Shown: positions 1-11,686 of the stretch, piece by piece | Layout: every line of letters begins with the position of its first letter | Position numbering within the stretch: position 1 is the stretch's first letter | From: Parietaria judaica | Lineage: Eukaryota; Streptophyta; Magnoliopsida; Rosales; Urticaceae | DNA: 64,000 nt | NCBI GenBank assembly: GCA_954871525.1 | Contig: OX940862.1 | Location: 10,188,501 to 10,252,500 of the forward strand | Direction: 5' to 3' | The notes under the pieces: generated by a model | The model's input: only the letters and a program-made list of their open reading frames with translations | What the model was told of the DNA's origin: nothing | The model's database searches: none | Made by a program: the position numbers and the translations under genes

Positions 1-1131
1 TAGTGGGCGAAGCTCCCAGATTGCCTCTAATGGAGGATTGCCTTGCTTGCACTTCGTGTAACTTTGGAAAGTTGAGATTCCCATGAGCCAAACTCTCGCA
101 CTGTTGTCTCCATATTGGCTTGACGAGACCAGTCTCTTGAGCTCCATGATGATGTGTTCCAAGCAGAAGTGGGAGCTTCTTCTCGTGCTTGACGATGATG
201 ATGATGACCAGTACTCGGAGACCCAAGCTAGGTCACCCAAGTACAGAACTACCCCTGCTCTTCCCACGCAGCTTTTGACCAGACACCTGAGCTCGATCAG
301 CTTCCTCTCCACTTCTTCCTTGGAGATTGTCCTCAGAGAGAAGAGAGGAAAGTTGATGAACTGTAAGAACCTGAAGTTGACCGAACCGTGTTGGCTTCTC
401 TCGAAGCTCTCCATCACGCCCTTGGCTACGCTCTCGGCCGCAGAAAGAGACTCTCCAAGGATGACGGTGTTCTTCCTCTTGTTCAGCATCACGCTCAGCA
501 CGCCGTTCACATCCTCGTGCCTCACGTGATCGAACGGCTTTTGCGTCGGTGACGCTAGAAAATGACCGGGACTTGGGTTATTGTTGTTATGATGAACGAC
601 GACGCTACTCTCCTTAGTCGACTCTACGGAGACAGACTGCTCGACGCGGCTTTTCACTTGGGGGCTCGAGAAACCGGCCTCTCTCATGACGCGGCTAACG
701 CTTGGGTCATCCAGGATCGATATGATGAGCTGCTCGAGCTCGATCTTGAGCGCTAGGATCGGCTGCTGCTGATTCTCGACCGAGCCGCGACGCTGGTGAG
801 CCTGCGCGCGCTTGAAGGCGGCGACGAGCGCGTTGGAGAACGCTGGGTGGGCGTAGTGCGGCGCGAGCAACGGGCTCGGGCTCGAGGCTGGGAGGCGGTT
901 GAGCGCGACGTTGAAGCAGAGCTCGAGTGCCTTGCACTGCAGAGGATGGGAGTGGCACTGCAGGCACGCACGCCTCAGCAACCCGGCCGGAGTGGCGAGC
1001 ATAGCGCTCGCCACGTGCAGCGGTGTCACCTGCGCGTGGCCCCGCCGCTTCGCAAGGCTCACCGCCTGCTTCACCATCCCTGCCGCCTCCGCGGTAAGCG
1101 CCTGCTGCACCGTACAAATCCCTCCTCTCAT
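1..1131 (-). CDS. SMXL3: SMXL3-like ClpB/HSP101-related protein, 5' part (truncated by window edge)
   Basis: The minus-strand frame from the ATG at 1131 stays open to base 1, giving 377 residues with no stop; the rest lies outside the window. The product opens MRGGICTVQQALTAEAA and carries a double Clp-N repeat over about residues 1-180, with the family blocks HAQVTPLHVAS, HPLQCKALELCFNVALNRLP, AFKRAQAHQRRGS and SILDDPSVSRVMREAGFSSP. A divergent first ATPase-like region follows (KRKNTVILGES, then VKSCVGRAGVVLYLGDLAW). This matches the SMAX1-LIKE family, nearest SMXL3 as I remember it (ACTVQQ-type start, KSCVG block). Members are nuclear ClpB-like repressors that work with TOPLESS; SMXL3/4/5 promote phloem formation and, unlike SMAX1 and D53, are not degraded by strigolactone/karrikin signalling (family knowledge). 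The degron and EAR motif would lie downstream and cannot be checked. Family assignment is secure; the exact paralogue is inferred. Confidence 0.93.
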   Translation of the reverse strand, partial: MRGGICTVQQALTAEAAGMVKQAVSLAKRRGHAQVTPLHVASAMLATPAGLLRRACLQCHSHPLQCKALELCFNVALNRLPASSPSPLLAPHYAHPAFSNALVAAFKRAQAHQRRGSVENQQQPILALKIELEQLIISILDDPSVSRVMREAGFSSPQVKSRVEQSVSVESTKESSVVVHHNNNNPSPGHFLASPTQKPFDHVRHEDVNGVLSVMLNKRKNTVILGESLSAAESVAKGVMESFERSQHGSVNFRFLQFINFPLFSLRTISKEEVERKLIELRCLVKSCVGRAGVVLYLGDLAWVSEYWSSSSSSSTRRSSHFCLEHIIMELKRLVSSSQYGDNSARVWLMGISTFQSYTKCKQGNPPLEAIWELRPL

Positions 1132-4100
1132 TGTGAAAATGTGTTTGATTATATATAACACCAAAAAGAAAACCACAAACTCTAGGGTTTAGACTTGATT
1201 CATTTGGATAAGTGAATGGAGAGAAGAGTGTTTGATGATGTAAGTGATGATAGTATTGACACTTGATTATTATACTAAGTGTTAATCACTTTGGATAAGT
1301 GAAAGAGATAGAAAGAGAGAGAGAAATGTGGAAGTTGGTAATGGAAGTGAAGTGGGATATGAGGGTATATATATATGATATGTATATGTATATATATAAA
1401 AATAAATTTGTTGGATTGTGATTGAGGAATGTGTAAGAGATATTATGGGATGTGGGTTTTGTTCCTTTCTTGTTAGTGAGGGAAATTTTGGCTTTAGTGT
1501 GTGAAAGTGGATGGCATGTGATGCAAACTTTGGCATGTCTTTATTTTAAGACACATTCTCTCTCTTGATGAAAAGGGTTTGTAGTAGGGTAATCAAAAGT
1601 TGGTCTTCTCAACATTGTGGAGAAACTATATAATATATATATATATATGTATATATGGATTGGGTAGTGAGCTTTAAACAAAATGTGTAGGAGAATAAAC
1701 CACTTTTTTTTGTTTGCTAAATAAATGATGTTGAGTGATTAGTTTCGGAAGAATAAACTTCAAAGGGCAAAAAAGAGAGAAAAATAAAAAATAAAGGGGC
1801 AAGGAATGGTCATCCGCGAATTACGAGGACCTGACCAAAAAGAAGAAAGGAGCGAGTGCTGTCTGTTTGAAGAGATTGAGAAGAAGTGCTATATTTTTTT
1901 TTCTTTCTTTTCTTTATATTTTGGCTTTTTTGCTTTTTTTTTTTCTCTCTTCTCGAAGAAGAGGAATAATACCTTTGATGATTGATTGTTGATCTCTCTC
2001 TCTGATCTTGCTATGATCATCTATTCATCAACCACAAATTTGCATGAAATCAATGTAATAAAAAAGTTTCATTCTCTCTCTGATCTTTCCTTCCAAAAAG
2101 TTGGCTTTATTTCAAAATTATGATCTCTCATTCACCGTTGCAATCCTTCTTGTTGTTTTATTAATAAATTCTAGTTTCATCCAACTTTTGTTTGATTATG
2201 TAGTGCTTACAAAGTAAATTACATATGGAGATTTTTTTTCACTTGGCTATTCTATACCGCGCCACCTACTCTTACTATTTGTAGCCTCGCAATCGAAGTT
2301 AACAATTATTCACTTAATAGTTTTCGGCTACACGATAATACATACTAAATATTTCTCTAAAATCTACAAAGAACGATGTTTAAGAACGGTTCCTCGAGAG
2401 ATATTTCCCGGATACTCTACCTAACCCACAAGACTTTTATGTTCTGATTTCACCGCTAACACCATCATATATATAGTAAGTCGTCAAGTGGTTAGAACTT
2501 AGATCATTACCGATTTCCCGCCAAAATTGAACTCATTAACTAGTTGGTTGTTGGTTATGCTACTAACAATACACATGAACATTTTAATTTGAAACATATA
2601 GTCATATATATACTACATATATTATTATAAGGATATAAATTCAACTTTCACTCTATAGTTCTACTCATATATCTGCTACACACTCGGATTTCATATATGT
2701 CAACAAACAATTGCTAATTAATAATGAACTTTGAAGAAAAATGCAACCAAATTCTGAGTCAATTTTAATTTTATATATAAATATAGTTGATTCATCCCAC
2801 TTATAAAAATATATATTGGTAATGGGTTCACACACAATAATCTTGATAATTTGTAATGTGTAGCTCATGTCAAACGTTCGTCAATATTGTTATTGTTAAA
2901 ACGTTAATTAATCAAATCACTATCACCTTTTCGGCTATCTTTGTTTCTTCTTTTGACCTTTTGGATCATTTATCATTTATGTGTAATCTAGATTATACAC
3001 CAACTATCATATTTGTTTCAATATTCAATTCATGTACTTTATCAAATTAATTGATAATTACTGCACTAGAGAGTAGAGCCTCATGTTTTTTTTTTTTTTA
3101 AATAAACTCTGGTAGATCAGATTTCCAATTTTGCTAATAGCTCTCTGTATATACTTTTTTTTTCTTTTACAAGAAGTAGTTAAAGTTAAAACTATTGCAT
3201 TCTTACCCCTAAAAATGTCATAATGTTCAATTTCCCTAAAAAAAAATATTACAATATGTCCCTTTAGAAATATTCCTAAATAAAGCCTCAAACAGCTATA
3301 GATAGATCTTTTATTTATTATTTATGGAAATAAATTAAAGACGATTCCTTTGGTTGCCATTTTACACGACTAAGTATGTCTTTTTGTAATTTGTTGCTCT
3401 AGTTTTATTGCATCAAAGTACATACTTTAATGATTTTGCTATTGGAGTGTCATATTTTGCTTATTAGTGTATTAAAAAAGATACTACCCTATTTATGGCA
3501 GTGCTTGAGATTTTCGGAGCCCAAGACGAAGAGTAATTTTTGGGCCTTTACCGAAATTATAAAATTTGATTTCAATGCCAAAGTATATAAGATATTTGTA
3601 TAATAAATAACTACTCATTCAAATATGGCGCTTCTAGTATTTTCATAGACAAAAATACAAATTTGTATAGTCGATATTCTCTACCGTATCATTTTAGATA
3701 GACAATGTAGCTAAATTACTCAACCTATCTTGGGACATAGTTGACCGAAGATAAAACTTGATCATTTTTAATTTCAAAAAGTTTCTTTCTGCATGTGCAA
3801 TTGTGATTGTTATGGTTAGCAATCCAAACATTTCGATAACTAAAAAAAAAAAAAGCAAAACATCAATTGCTTTCTTAAAAAAAAAAAAAAAAAGTGATAT
3901 CAAAAACTTTAAATTCAGTTTTCCATGGCTCCAAAGTTTAAATTTATATTTTTATTGTGAGCGCGAGCCTACTCTGCCACCCCTTAAACACCGCCCTGAC
4001 CAAATCGTTAGTAGTGTATTCTTAAACTTTACCTATTACTATATGATTTTGCGATTGGGTGTCATATTTTGCTTGTTATTCATGTCTCTTGCGAGTTACG

Positions 4101-6039
4101 ACTCACATGTTACAGTTCAGCCCATTGGGCTTAATGGGCCTAAATTGTTGCCCACTGAACGCTTTGTAATCCGAATAAGTGTTCAAGTTTTTGTCTACAA
4201 TATTAAGAAATACAATGTATGTTACTATTCAATATTTATTTTTGGCTTTCTCAAAAAGAGTTTACGATCATGGAGAATAAATACGGGGTTTGGTTAATTA
4301 GCCCAAAATCGCACATAACAAAAATTTATAGTTAATCTGAGTTCGGTCTAAAATAATCAACTCGAGTCCACCTTCAAAAAGTCAACTAAATACTCAGTCC
4401 TAGTCTCCCAGAGTATGCTTAAAGCAGGCTAGGGCGCTTTGCCGAGATGGAAAATAAATTAATAATTTATGCCGCAAATTAGTACACATTAAATTTTAGC
4501 ACATGTGGCAAATAGTAAACGGCCATGTGGTAGGAGTTAACGGAGAATTAAACAAAGACACTAGTCAATTCTCTAAATTGTATTTCGCGTATTATTACCA
4601 CCACTTTTCGAGGTTGGGCATTTTATATGCCGCAAACTTTAGATATTTTTGCCACGCTTAGCCGTTCTAATCATTAAAAAATCATTATTATAGTAATAAT
4701 AATAGGCAGAGGGTACGTAGTGTGGGGTCCGAAACAGAGTGTCCTTGGGGGAGACCTTCCTTGTTGGGGTTAGCCCAGAATTGCAGCCTTCAAAACCCAC
4801 TTTGTCCACTCCTCAAATTCCTTCCACAACGTTATTACCCACCTCACTTCTGACATTTCTTACATCTATGCCCCTCACCCCAATAATATGGTTCCTGCCA
4901 TTTTCATTTTTACACCATTAAACGACCAACCACTTTCACTATTCACGTTTTGACAAGCAAATATTTAATCTTAGTTTATAAGCTCAATGACATTTTCTGT
5001 ATTTTTTGCTTTAAAAAAAATTCATTTATCCTTGCTTCTCACTTACTCTAACCGGTTAAAAAAGTTTACTATACTATACATATTGTAGATATATTGGTGA
5101 AGAAAACAGTTAATGCTTAACATAAATGGGGTTGCTTGCTGTATACTACAAAATATTGTATGCATAATATGTTACTATTTATAGTTTGAACTCTATACTT
5201 AAGAAAATTGTAATTAGATTCCCGAAAAAATAAAAAATAAAAAAATTGCAGTTACATACTAACAATTTCGATCCAAAAGGCCTTTTCTTCAGTGACATAT
5301 TTCAATCGATTTTTTCAGATATGTAAACAAACAAAAATCATAGACAATAATATTAAAGTGATTATTAAATATATAATTAAAAGATACTATTACCTTTCAA
5401 AGGATAGTAATATAGATTTATCGAGTCAAGAAGGGAGAGGCAATAAGAGTCGAATTAAATCCTGAATAATATTTTTTTGTTTGAAGTGAGCGTATGCACA
5501 TATCCGTCACTGCTTTTCTAAGAGATGAATCGCTAAATGATTGAATTGTATCATCAAAAATAATATTTTATATGTACTAATAAAAAAATATAGTTATTAT
5601 CAGCTATTATCAGAAAATAAAAACTCACGAATGGCAATTTTAATACCATGCATGTTAATAATTTATTTTACAAATTACCGAATTTTTCTCCTCAATTATC
5701 GTGAATATTTCAGACTTTCACCGTTAGTTAAATGCATCTTTATTTGACTCCTCCTTATCCCGTATATACTCCATCACATGCGGTGGCACATGCACCATAG
5801 TTGGTAGTTGATCAAATATTGAAAAAACACACCCTTATTTAATATTACTATTTTTTTTAATATATACTATTCCCTCATAATTGACTATAAGCATAATGTA
5901 TATTCATGTATATATACACTCTTTTTGAGATCTTAAATTAATTGTGTCAAAGTCTATCCATGTGAGCTGGCTCGGGAAGGAAGTGTTTCATGCAACTTCG
6001 TCTTGAATTGTCAGTCTCAGCCAGCAACTATATGTACTG

Positions 6040-6107
<68 letters not shown>

Positions 6108-6861
6108 CATATATATATATATGTATATTTAGTGAAAATGAAATAATAATTATGGTTTAAAGAGATTACGTGAATCACCGCCAAAGAAGGAAGCAGAGTG
6201 TGATTCCTCTAAATTCGTGTCCATACTCGCTCACTCTTGCAAAAACGACCAACCTCTTTCCATAGCCATTAATATGCTCATCCTTCCTATTTATGAAAGA
6301 TTAATCGCACGTGTGCGAGCTAATAGTGCAAACTTTTTGCTGGTTTATTTTCCGTATTTATATTCAGTATTCGAACGATGATATCTTCACTTTTCTCGGT
6401 TGCAATAATTTTGTAATTCAGTTGCAGAAACATCGGTAAATTTTATTTTTAGTTCAGTTTACTATATTATAAGAGAAAACAGAATCATAGAGTATTAAAC
6501 TTCATATTCATGAGTGTAATAACTAATATCATAGTGTAAATCCACACACACACATATATACATTAATTTCGTGATGGTTACGTACGTGTATCATTAATTC
6601 ATCACTAATCCCAAATCACGGAAACATTTACTTACATTAACACAATTCCCTATGTCGATCCTGATCTATCGTTAATCTACTCATATAAATATATATATAT
6701 ACACAAAAAAATAAAAATTAACAAAATTACCCTAATAAATCAAGTCTTCACTGTTAAAAATTCAGTAATTTGAACGTTGGACAAATCCCGGTAGTTTCTG
6801 AGAGCGCTCGAGTGTTAGATGCTTCGAATTTCTCGACGTTAAGCATCCAAGGACAACGTCA
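1132..6861. other. Intergenic spacer between SMXL3-like and OFP genes
   Basis: AT-rich spacer with no convincing coding region. The first kilobase is upstream of the SMXL3-like gene and contains GA-rich stretches and TA runs. Open frames here (for example 1282-1536 minus and 3758-4297 plus) run through homopolymers and TA repeats and resemble no protein I know. It also holds a diverged direct repeat (3427-3475 against 4041-4083) and an ATACAT microsatellite near 6041-6112. Confidence 0.6.
6041..6120. repeat. (ATACAT)n microsatellite grading into (TA)n
   Basis: About twelve near-perfect hexamer units ATACAT, ending in a TA run. It is a simple-sequence repeat in the spacer downstream of the OFP gene and is probably length-polymorphic. 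Confidence 0.95.
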
Positions 6862-7629
6862 TTACCGTGTCGAATTCCTCTCTTCCTCGTAAATCTCGCT
6901 CCGGCCTCGGTCGGTAGGGCTCGAAAACCGAGATACCGCCGACGAAAACGAGTCTCGCGTTGCCTTTTCTATAGCCATTGTTGTCGCCGTCGTCTTGTCA
7001 TCGCTATCTTCGGAACAATTTGTCAAATTCCCGGAGAGCTCGACGAGAAGATCCACGAAAGCTCCGACGATGAAGCCGTGGTTGTCTTTGCCGTTCATCC
7101 TCAGATACCATCCCAAGAGCTCCTCTAAACCCTCCCACTCCCTCACGCCGTTGGTCTCCACCATCTCCGCCATCGACCGCCGGAAATCCCCGTAAGGGTC
7201 GTCGGACTCCATCGCCAGCGCCACGCCCTCTCCCAGCTTCCGGCACCCTCGGACGAGCTCCCCCGCGAGTAATTCTTTCCCCGAGACGGACAGTTTCTCG
7301 GCCACGATCGAGCTGCTTTTCCCGCCGGGCTCGAAGAACAGCCGGCGCTCAGACCGAGCTCCGGCCACGACCGTCTCGAGCGACTCGCCATCGACGAAGT
7401 CCTCCGACTCGGTGGAGAAGCTCGCGGACTCGGACGAGTTGGTGAACCACGACTCGGGAGTGTCGACGACGGTGGCAGCGGGGGCGGGGGCGGGAACGGG
7501 AGCGACGTCGCTGGGGTCGAAGAAGACGGAGTTAACGGTTTTGATCACGTCGTCGGAGTTGAAGCGGTAGGAGAGCGTTTTGGGGTGGTTGCAGGAGGGC
7601 CATTGGAGGAGCTTCATCTTCTTGCCCAT
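6862..7629 (-). CDS. OFP13: OVATE family protein, transcriptional repressor (OFP13/OFP18-like)
   Basis: Intronless, 255 aa, starting MGKKMKLLQWPSCNHPKTLSYR, the typical short N-terminus of the OFP13/15/16/18 group. An Ala/Pro stretch and a Ser-rich region follow. The OVATE domain lies at about residues 135-197, with the hallmark blocks ESDDPYGDFRRSM, WEGLEELLGWYLRMNG and NHGFIVGAFVDLLVEL. The tail is Ser/Thr-rich and ends in a basic/acidic mix. OFPs are plant-specific nuclear or cytoskeleton-associated repressors that bind KNOX/BELL homeodomain proteins and TRM proteins and affect organ shape, ovule development and secondary walls (family knowledge). Sitting between an SMXL3-like gene and PPR4, it could correspond to either OFP18 or OFP13 of Arabidopsis; the PPR4 side favours OFP13. 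Family call secure, orthologue label inferred. Confidence 0.93.
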   Translation of the reverse strand: MGKKMKLLQWPSCNHPKTLSYRFNSDDVIKTVNSVFFDPSDVAPVPAPAPAATVVDTPESWFTNSSESASFSTESEDFVDGESLETVVAGARSERRLFFEPGGKSSSIVAEKLSVSGKELLAGELVRGCRKLGEGVALAMESDDPYGDFRRSMAEMVETNGVREWEGLEELLGWYLRMNGKDNHGFIVGAFVDLLVELSGNLTNCSEDSDDKTTATTMAIEKATRDSFSSAVSRFSSPTDRGRSEIYEEERNSTR

Positions 7630-9092
7630 TGAAAGTGTGGTTTGTTTGATTGATCAAAGAAAGTTGGAGAGAGAGAGGGTGTATTTAAAGGAAAGGAGAG
7701 AAGATGGGGAGGAAATGGGCGATTTTAATTGATGAGGGGCGTGTAATTAAATATTGGGTGGCTTTTTTATGTGATTCAATTAATGCCTCTTAGCACCACC
7801 ACTTAACGTAGCATGACTTTTGTGCCCACATCAATTTTATTTTCTATTCGTTACGACCTTCCTTTTGTCGATTTCTTATTTATATATGCTTATGAGTTTG
7901 CATTAATTATTACTTAATGTGTGCTTATTATATAAGAATTCATTAGAGAAGAATCTCCTTAAATTTATATTTTATAATTTTAATTACAAAATATTTTAAT
8001 AATATCGATAAATTAATATTCAATAAAAATTTTTTTTTGATGATATAATTAATTTTTAGTCCCTACGTTACTAGCATTACTTATCTTATTAAATAAGATG
8101 TAATTTCTCAAACAAGGGTCTGCTTTTATTTATACAATTATACAAATATATGGAACTACATTGAATTGGTCTTAATCGCATGCCCTATTGTGTCACATAA
8201 AATAAAGTTAGGGCCAAATATATATTGTTCAATTGAAAAATACAGATCGTTATTAAATGGCCTAATTGATGCTTGGTGTCGTTTATATAATTTATTTTAG
8301 AGGAGCAAATAAACAAAGGAATTAATATATCGTTTTAATATTGCTGACATTTTTCAAGTAATTTTAATGGCTCAATAATGAGATGTATTGAATATTATTT
8401 TTATTCAAGTCATAAGATCGAACTTCATTAATGTTTTTAATATTTGTCGTTGCGTATATATTACTGCTTGCACTGTGCTCGGCAATACAAACACCACACT
8501 CCCTTTACGCCCAGCTACCCAAGATGAAGATTCAAATTTAAACTATTTATTTATATTTGAGTAATTAATATAGTAGCACAATTAATATCTCCTTTCATTT
8601 CAAGAAATAATTAATGAACAAACAAATATATGGCGTCTACACTCTATATGTGCATATATATACACACACATGCTATTTTAATCCTTTAAGTATTAAACGA
8701 AACTACAAGAGATTTTATACATTACTTTACGTAATCTTAAAAAACACCTACAATCTCAAACCTTCATTATATTACAAGACGATTCTAGTGTATGTTTGGA
8801 ATAGACATTCATATATATATAATATAATATAATATAATATAATAAATGTTAAGTTGTCATTTATATACTATATATCAAGAATATAGTAGAAGATTTTTAT
8901 TAAAAAATACATATAGTTTACTTTCAAAGTCAGGTTCAGCTGTTATTATACGTACTTAGATAGTGATATATGCCTATATCTATTAATATATGGATAAAAT
9001 ATTGATCAATGATTCACATGTACGAGATTAACTTGATAACAAAGTTGACAATGATTCCTAACCGCCCAAGTGATCTATACATATACCTAAAA
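7630..9092. other. Intergenic spacer upstream of the OFP gene
   Basis: About 1.5 kb of AT-rich DNA. The part next to 7630 is the OFP promoter and 5' leader. The remainder has TA-rich runs, including a tandem AATAT stretch near 8816-8843, and no coding signal I can support. Confidence 0.55.
7682..7689 (-). promoter_or_regulatory. TATA-like box of the OFP gene
   Basis: On the minus strand the sequence TTTAAATA lies about 55 bases upstream of the OFP start codon, followed by a CT-rich leader, the usual layout of a plant core promoter. It is the only AT box suitably placed upstream of this ATG. Confidence 0.45.
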
Positions 9093-9100
9093 CCTAAAAC

Positions 9101-10692
9101 CAAGGTTCGCAGTTTCGAAGATGATCGTCGATTATCGCCGATTATCGGTCTTACCGATATTTACCGGTAAGTTGCCGCTTATAACAGTTATCGTTTTATA
9201 AGCTTTTCGACGATAATCGACCTTATCGATAAAACCTTCTCCAATCGATTATTAGAAATTGTAGTGTAAAAATGAGGGTCTTTTCGCTTGATCTTGTGCT
9301 TTTCATTGATAGTCGTTTATGTGACAAAAGTTTGCAAAGTTTTGTTTTAAGCATTTTTCACCGAATTTCTCCAAATTTTTTTGAACTTTTGGGTATATTT
9401 AGGAGTTATAATCATAGAGCTATATGTTTCTTGCAATTTTTATTTGATATTAACTGATTTTCACGATTTTGAGATGATTTGCATAAGTTACAAAAACAAA
9501 GAGTTAGTTGTTCATGAGTTATGTTTAGAGATGGATAAAGATTGGCACTTTTATGATTTTAAGTTTTTTTTTTTTTTTTTTTTTTTTGCATTTTTATGAA
9601 TATATCTTGATGAAAACTCGTTTCCATTGACTTTATTTGTAATTATTTTGTTAGATTTAGATTAAATATATCAGAATTACAATATTTTATAGGTTTTTAA
9701 ATTTAAAAAGTATAGAAATTTATATTTTTTTAAGTTTTATAGTTGTATAATCAATTTTTTTATGTATATAGTTGAATAATAAATTATTGAAATACTGGTC
9801 TGGCACTTCGGTCAATTTTTAGGCAGATTTGAGATATAATTTGGATTTCTTAATAATTATAGGAAAAGTATTCAAAGTTTACTTTTTGTGATTTGTGAAG
9901 TAATCTATTCATTTTTTGGGTTTTTTTTGTTTATTAAATATTTTTTGAAATATTAATTTGATTTGTTTTTGTAGTTTTTTTGCAGATTTGACGATAATTC
10001 GTTTTTTCTTATAACTGCGGCAAAAGTATTGTAAGTTTATCTTTCGTGTTTTGTGAGGTAATCTACTCATTTTTTGGGTGTTCTCTTTAATTAAATATTT
10101 TTTAAATATTAATGTGATTTTTTTCTGTAGTTTATTTTCAGATTTGAAGGTATTTCGGTTTTCGTCATAATTGCTACGAAAGTGTTTGAAGTTTCTCTTT
10201 CGTGATTTTTTAGGTAATGTACTCATTTTTTTAGGTTTTTTCATTTATTAAATATTTTTATTAATCTGATTTTTTGGGGTAATTTATTTGCAGATTTGAC
10301 GATAGTTTGGTTTTTGTCATAATTGCGGCAAAAGTCCTCAAGTTTATCTGCTTGTGATTTCTCGGTAATCTACTATATTCGACTATGTATTTGATAGTTG
10401 AGACTTGTTAGACTATGTTATAAGTGTTTTAGATTTGTGATTTTTATGGAATTATATGTGTATGACTTTATGTATCTACCTATGTTTTGAATTTAAGGTA
10501 TGATATTATAAAAATATTTTATAAGTTTTCCGTCGAAAAGTATCGAAAAGTATCGATAATCCGTCGATAATCATCGAAAAGTATCGGTAAGCTACAGTAT
10601 TATAGGTTTTCCGTCGGTTAATCGGTAAGCTATCGATTAATCCGTCGAAAACGATAACCGATTTATCGGTAAGTTCGATAAGTTGAACCTTG
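9101..10692. mobile_element. Non-autonomous hAT-type DNA transposon
   Basis: The element starts CAAGGTTCGC and ends GAACCTTG, giving an 8-bp terminal inverted repeat. It is flanked by 8-bp target duplications CCTAAAAC (9093-9100) and CCTAAAAT (10693-10700), 7 of 8 bases identical. Both the CAAGGTTC-type end and the 8-bp duplication are hAT features. Both subterminal regions (about 9110-9240 and 10520-10690) are packed with short ATCG/TCGATA motifs in both orientations, as expected for transposase-binding subterminal repeats. At 1592 bp it encodes no transposase; open frames inside are chance readings of AT-rich repeat. A truncated relative in the opposite orientation is at 61099-61290. Confidence 0.85.
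9824..10370 (+). repeat. Four-copy tandem array inside the hAT element (period about 155 bp)
   Basis: The marker CAGATTTGA recurs at 9824, 9983, 10139 and 10291 (spacings 159, 156 and 152), each followed by a similar stretch with the motifs GCGGCAAAAGT, TTTATCT and GGTAATCTACTCAT. The fourth copy is incomplete. The array makes up the middle of the element and accounts for the long open frame on the minus strand at 9909-10244, which is not a gene. Confidence 0.85.
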
Positions 10693-11285
10693 CCTAAAAT
10701 CACCTCGTAGTTTGTTTTGTCAAGGCAAAAGAACGATCAATTGTCCGCGTTTGCGTAGAAAGAAGGCGCCTGTACCCATAATAATAATAAAAAGAGGTAT
10801 CGCCAGGCCGTTTTAAAATAGAAATAGAGGGGCCACGGGCATGTTTTGCTTGTCTTGTTCATCTCCTCGGTCCGGATAGGCAATCCATGCCACCCAAACG
10901 GTGGGGCGGGCAAATTCCTCCATAGTCTTGTCTAAATAAAATAATCAATATTAGAGATTTTAAGTTGTAGCTATATATGTACTTGGTTTTGGTGTAGCAT
11001 AGAGGCCTAGACAATATTCGTGTATAACACAACAAAGGAAAAGCAACAAGAGCAATGATGGAGAGGCAAAATTCATGTGAAGTATTTAAGATTCGACGGT
11101 TGATTTTCACGAGTGCTCGTACCTTCTGCCTTCGCTTTCATTCATTCATTAAATCATTTCAAAGGCGAAAATTAATTATCTCAACGATCGAGTTTCCAAT
11201 ATTATTTATGAGATATGAAGTTTATACGATGAATCAATATTAATGTGAGCCATGAGAAAGTGGCACAAATATTAACTTGCTATAA

Positions 11286-11686
11286 GGGATTATTAGCGGG
11301 GAAGTATTACGAAGGTATTAATTTTTCCCTAAAATAATCTAAATCCAAAGTTATCGTGGAAATCAAAATTCTATTTTATGTCCTGTCATTATCATGCATA
11401 AAAACGTATTTTCTCTCTCTCCCTTTGTTAAACTCCATGTGGCACATAATTATTGGTCCACCACTTCATCCTCTTTTATTTGCGGCATAAGTAATCTCTC
11501 TTTTCCGCAACTAAAAAAGGATATTACGCGACATGTGGCACTAACGGAAGAGAGAGAAAAATGCATTTTGGAATATACGACAAGACATAAAATAGGAGTT
11601 TTAGTACTACTACCATGACAATTTTGGATTTGAATTATCCCGAGAAAAAAATGATATTTTGTAGTACTTCTGCCGCTAATAAACCT
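11286..11686. mobile_element. TIR element (MITE), Mutator-like by its ends
   Basis: The left end reads GGGATTATTAGCGG and the right end, on the opposite strand, AGGTTTATTAGCGG; both are followed by a GAAGTAnTAC segment, so the inverted repeats extend beyond 25 bp. About 400 bp long with no coding capacity. Flanking sequences give only a degenerate 9-bp match (6 of 9), so it is an older insertion than the elements at 32526 and 35364, whose tips it resembles. Confidence 0.7.

Noticed and set aside
1282..1536. 84-aa minus-strand open frame upstream of SMXL3-like
   Set aside because: Composed of readings of GA and TA simple repeats in the promoter region.
3758..4297. 179-aa plus-strand open frame
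   Set aside because: Runs through long A tracts in repetitive intergenic DNA and resembles no protein.
9909..10244. 111-aa Lys-rich minus-strand open frame
   Set aside because: It reads through the tandem array of the hAT element and repeats with its period; no coding evidence.
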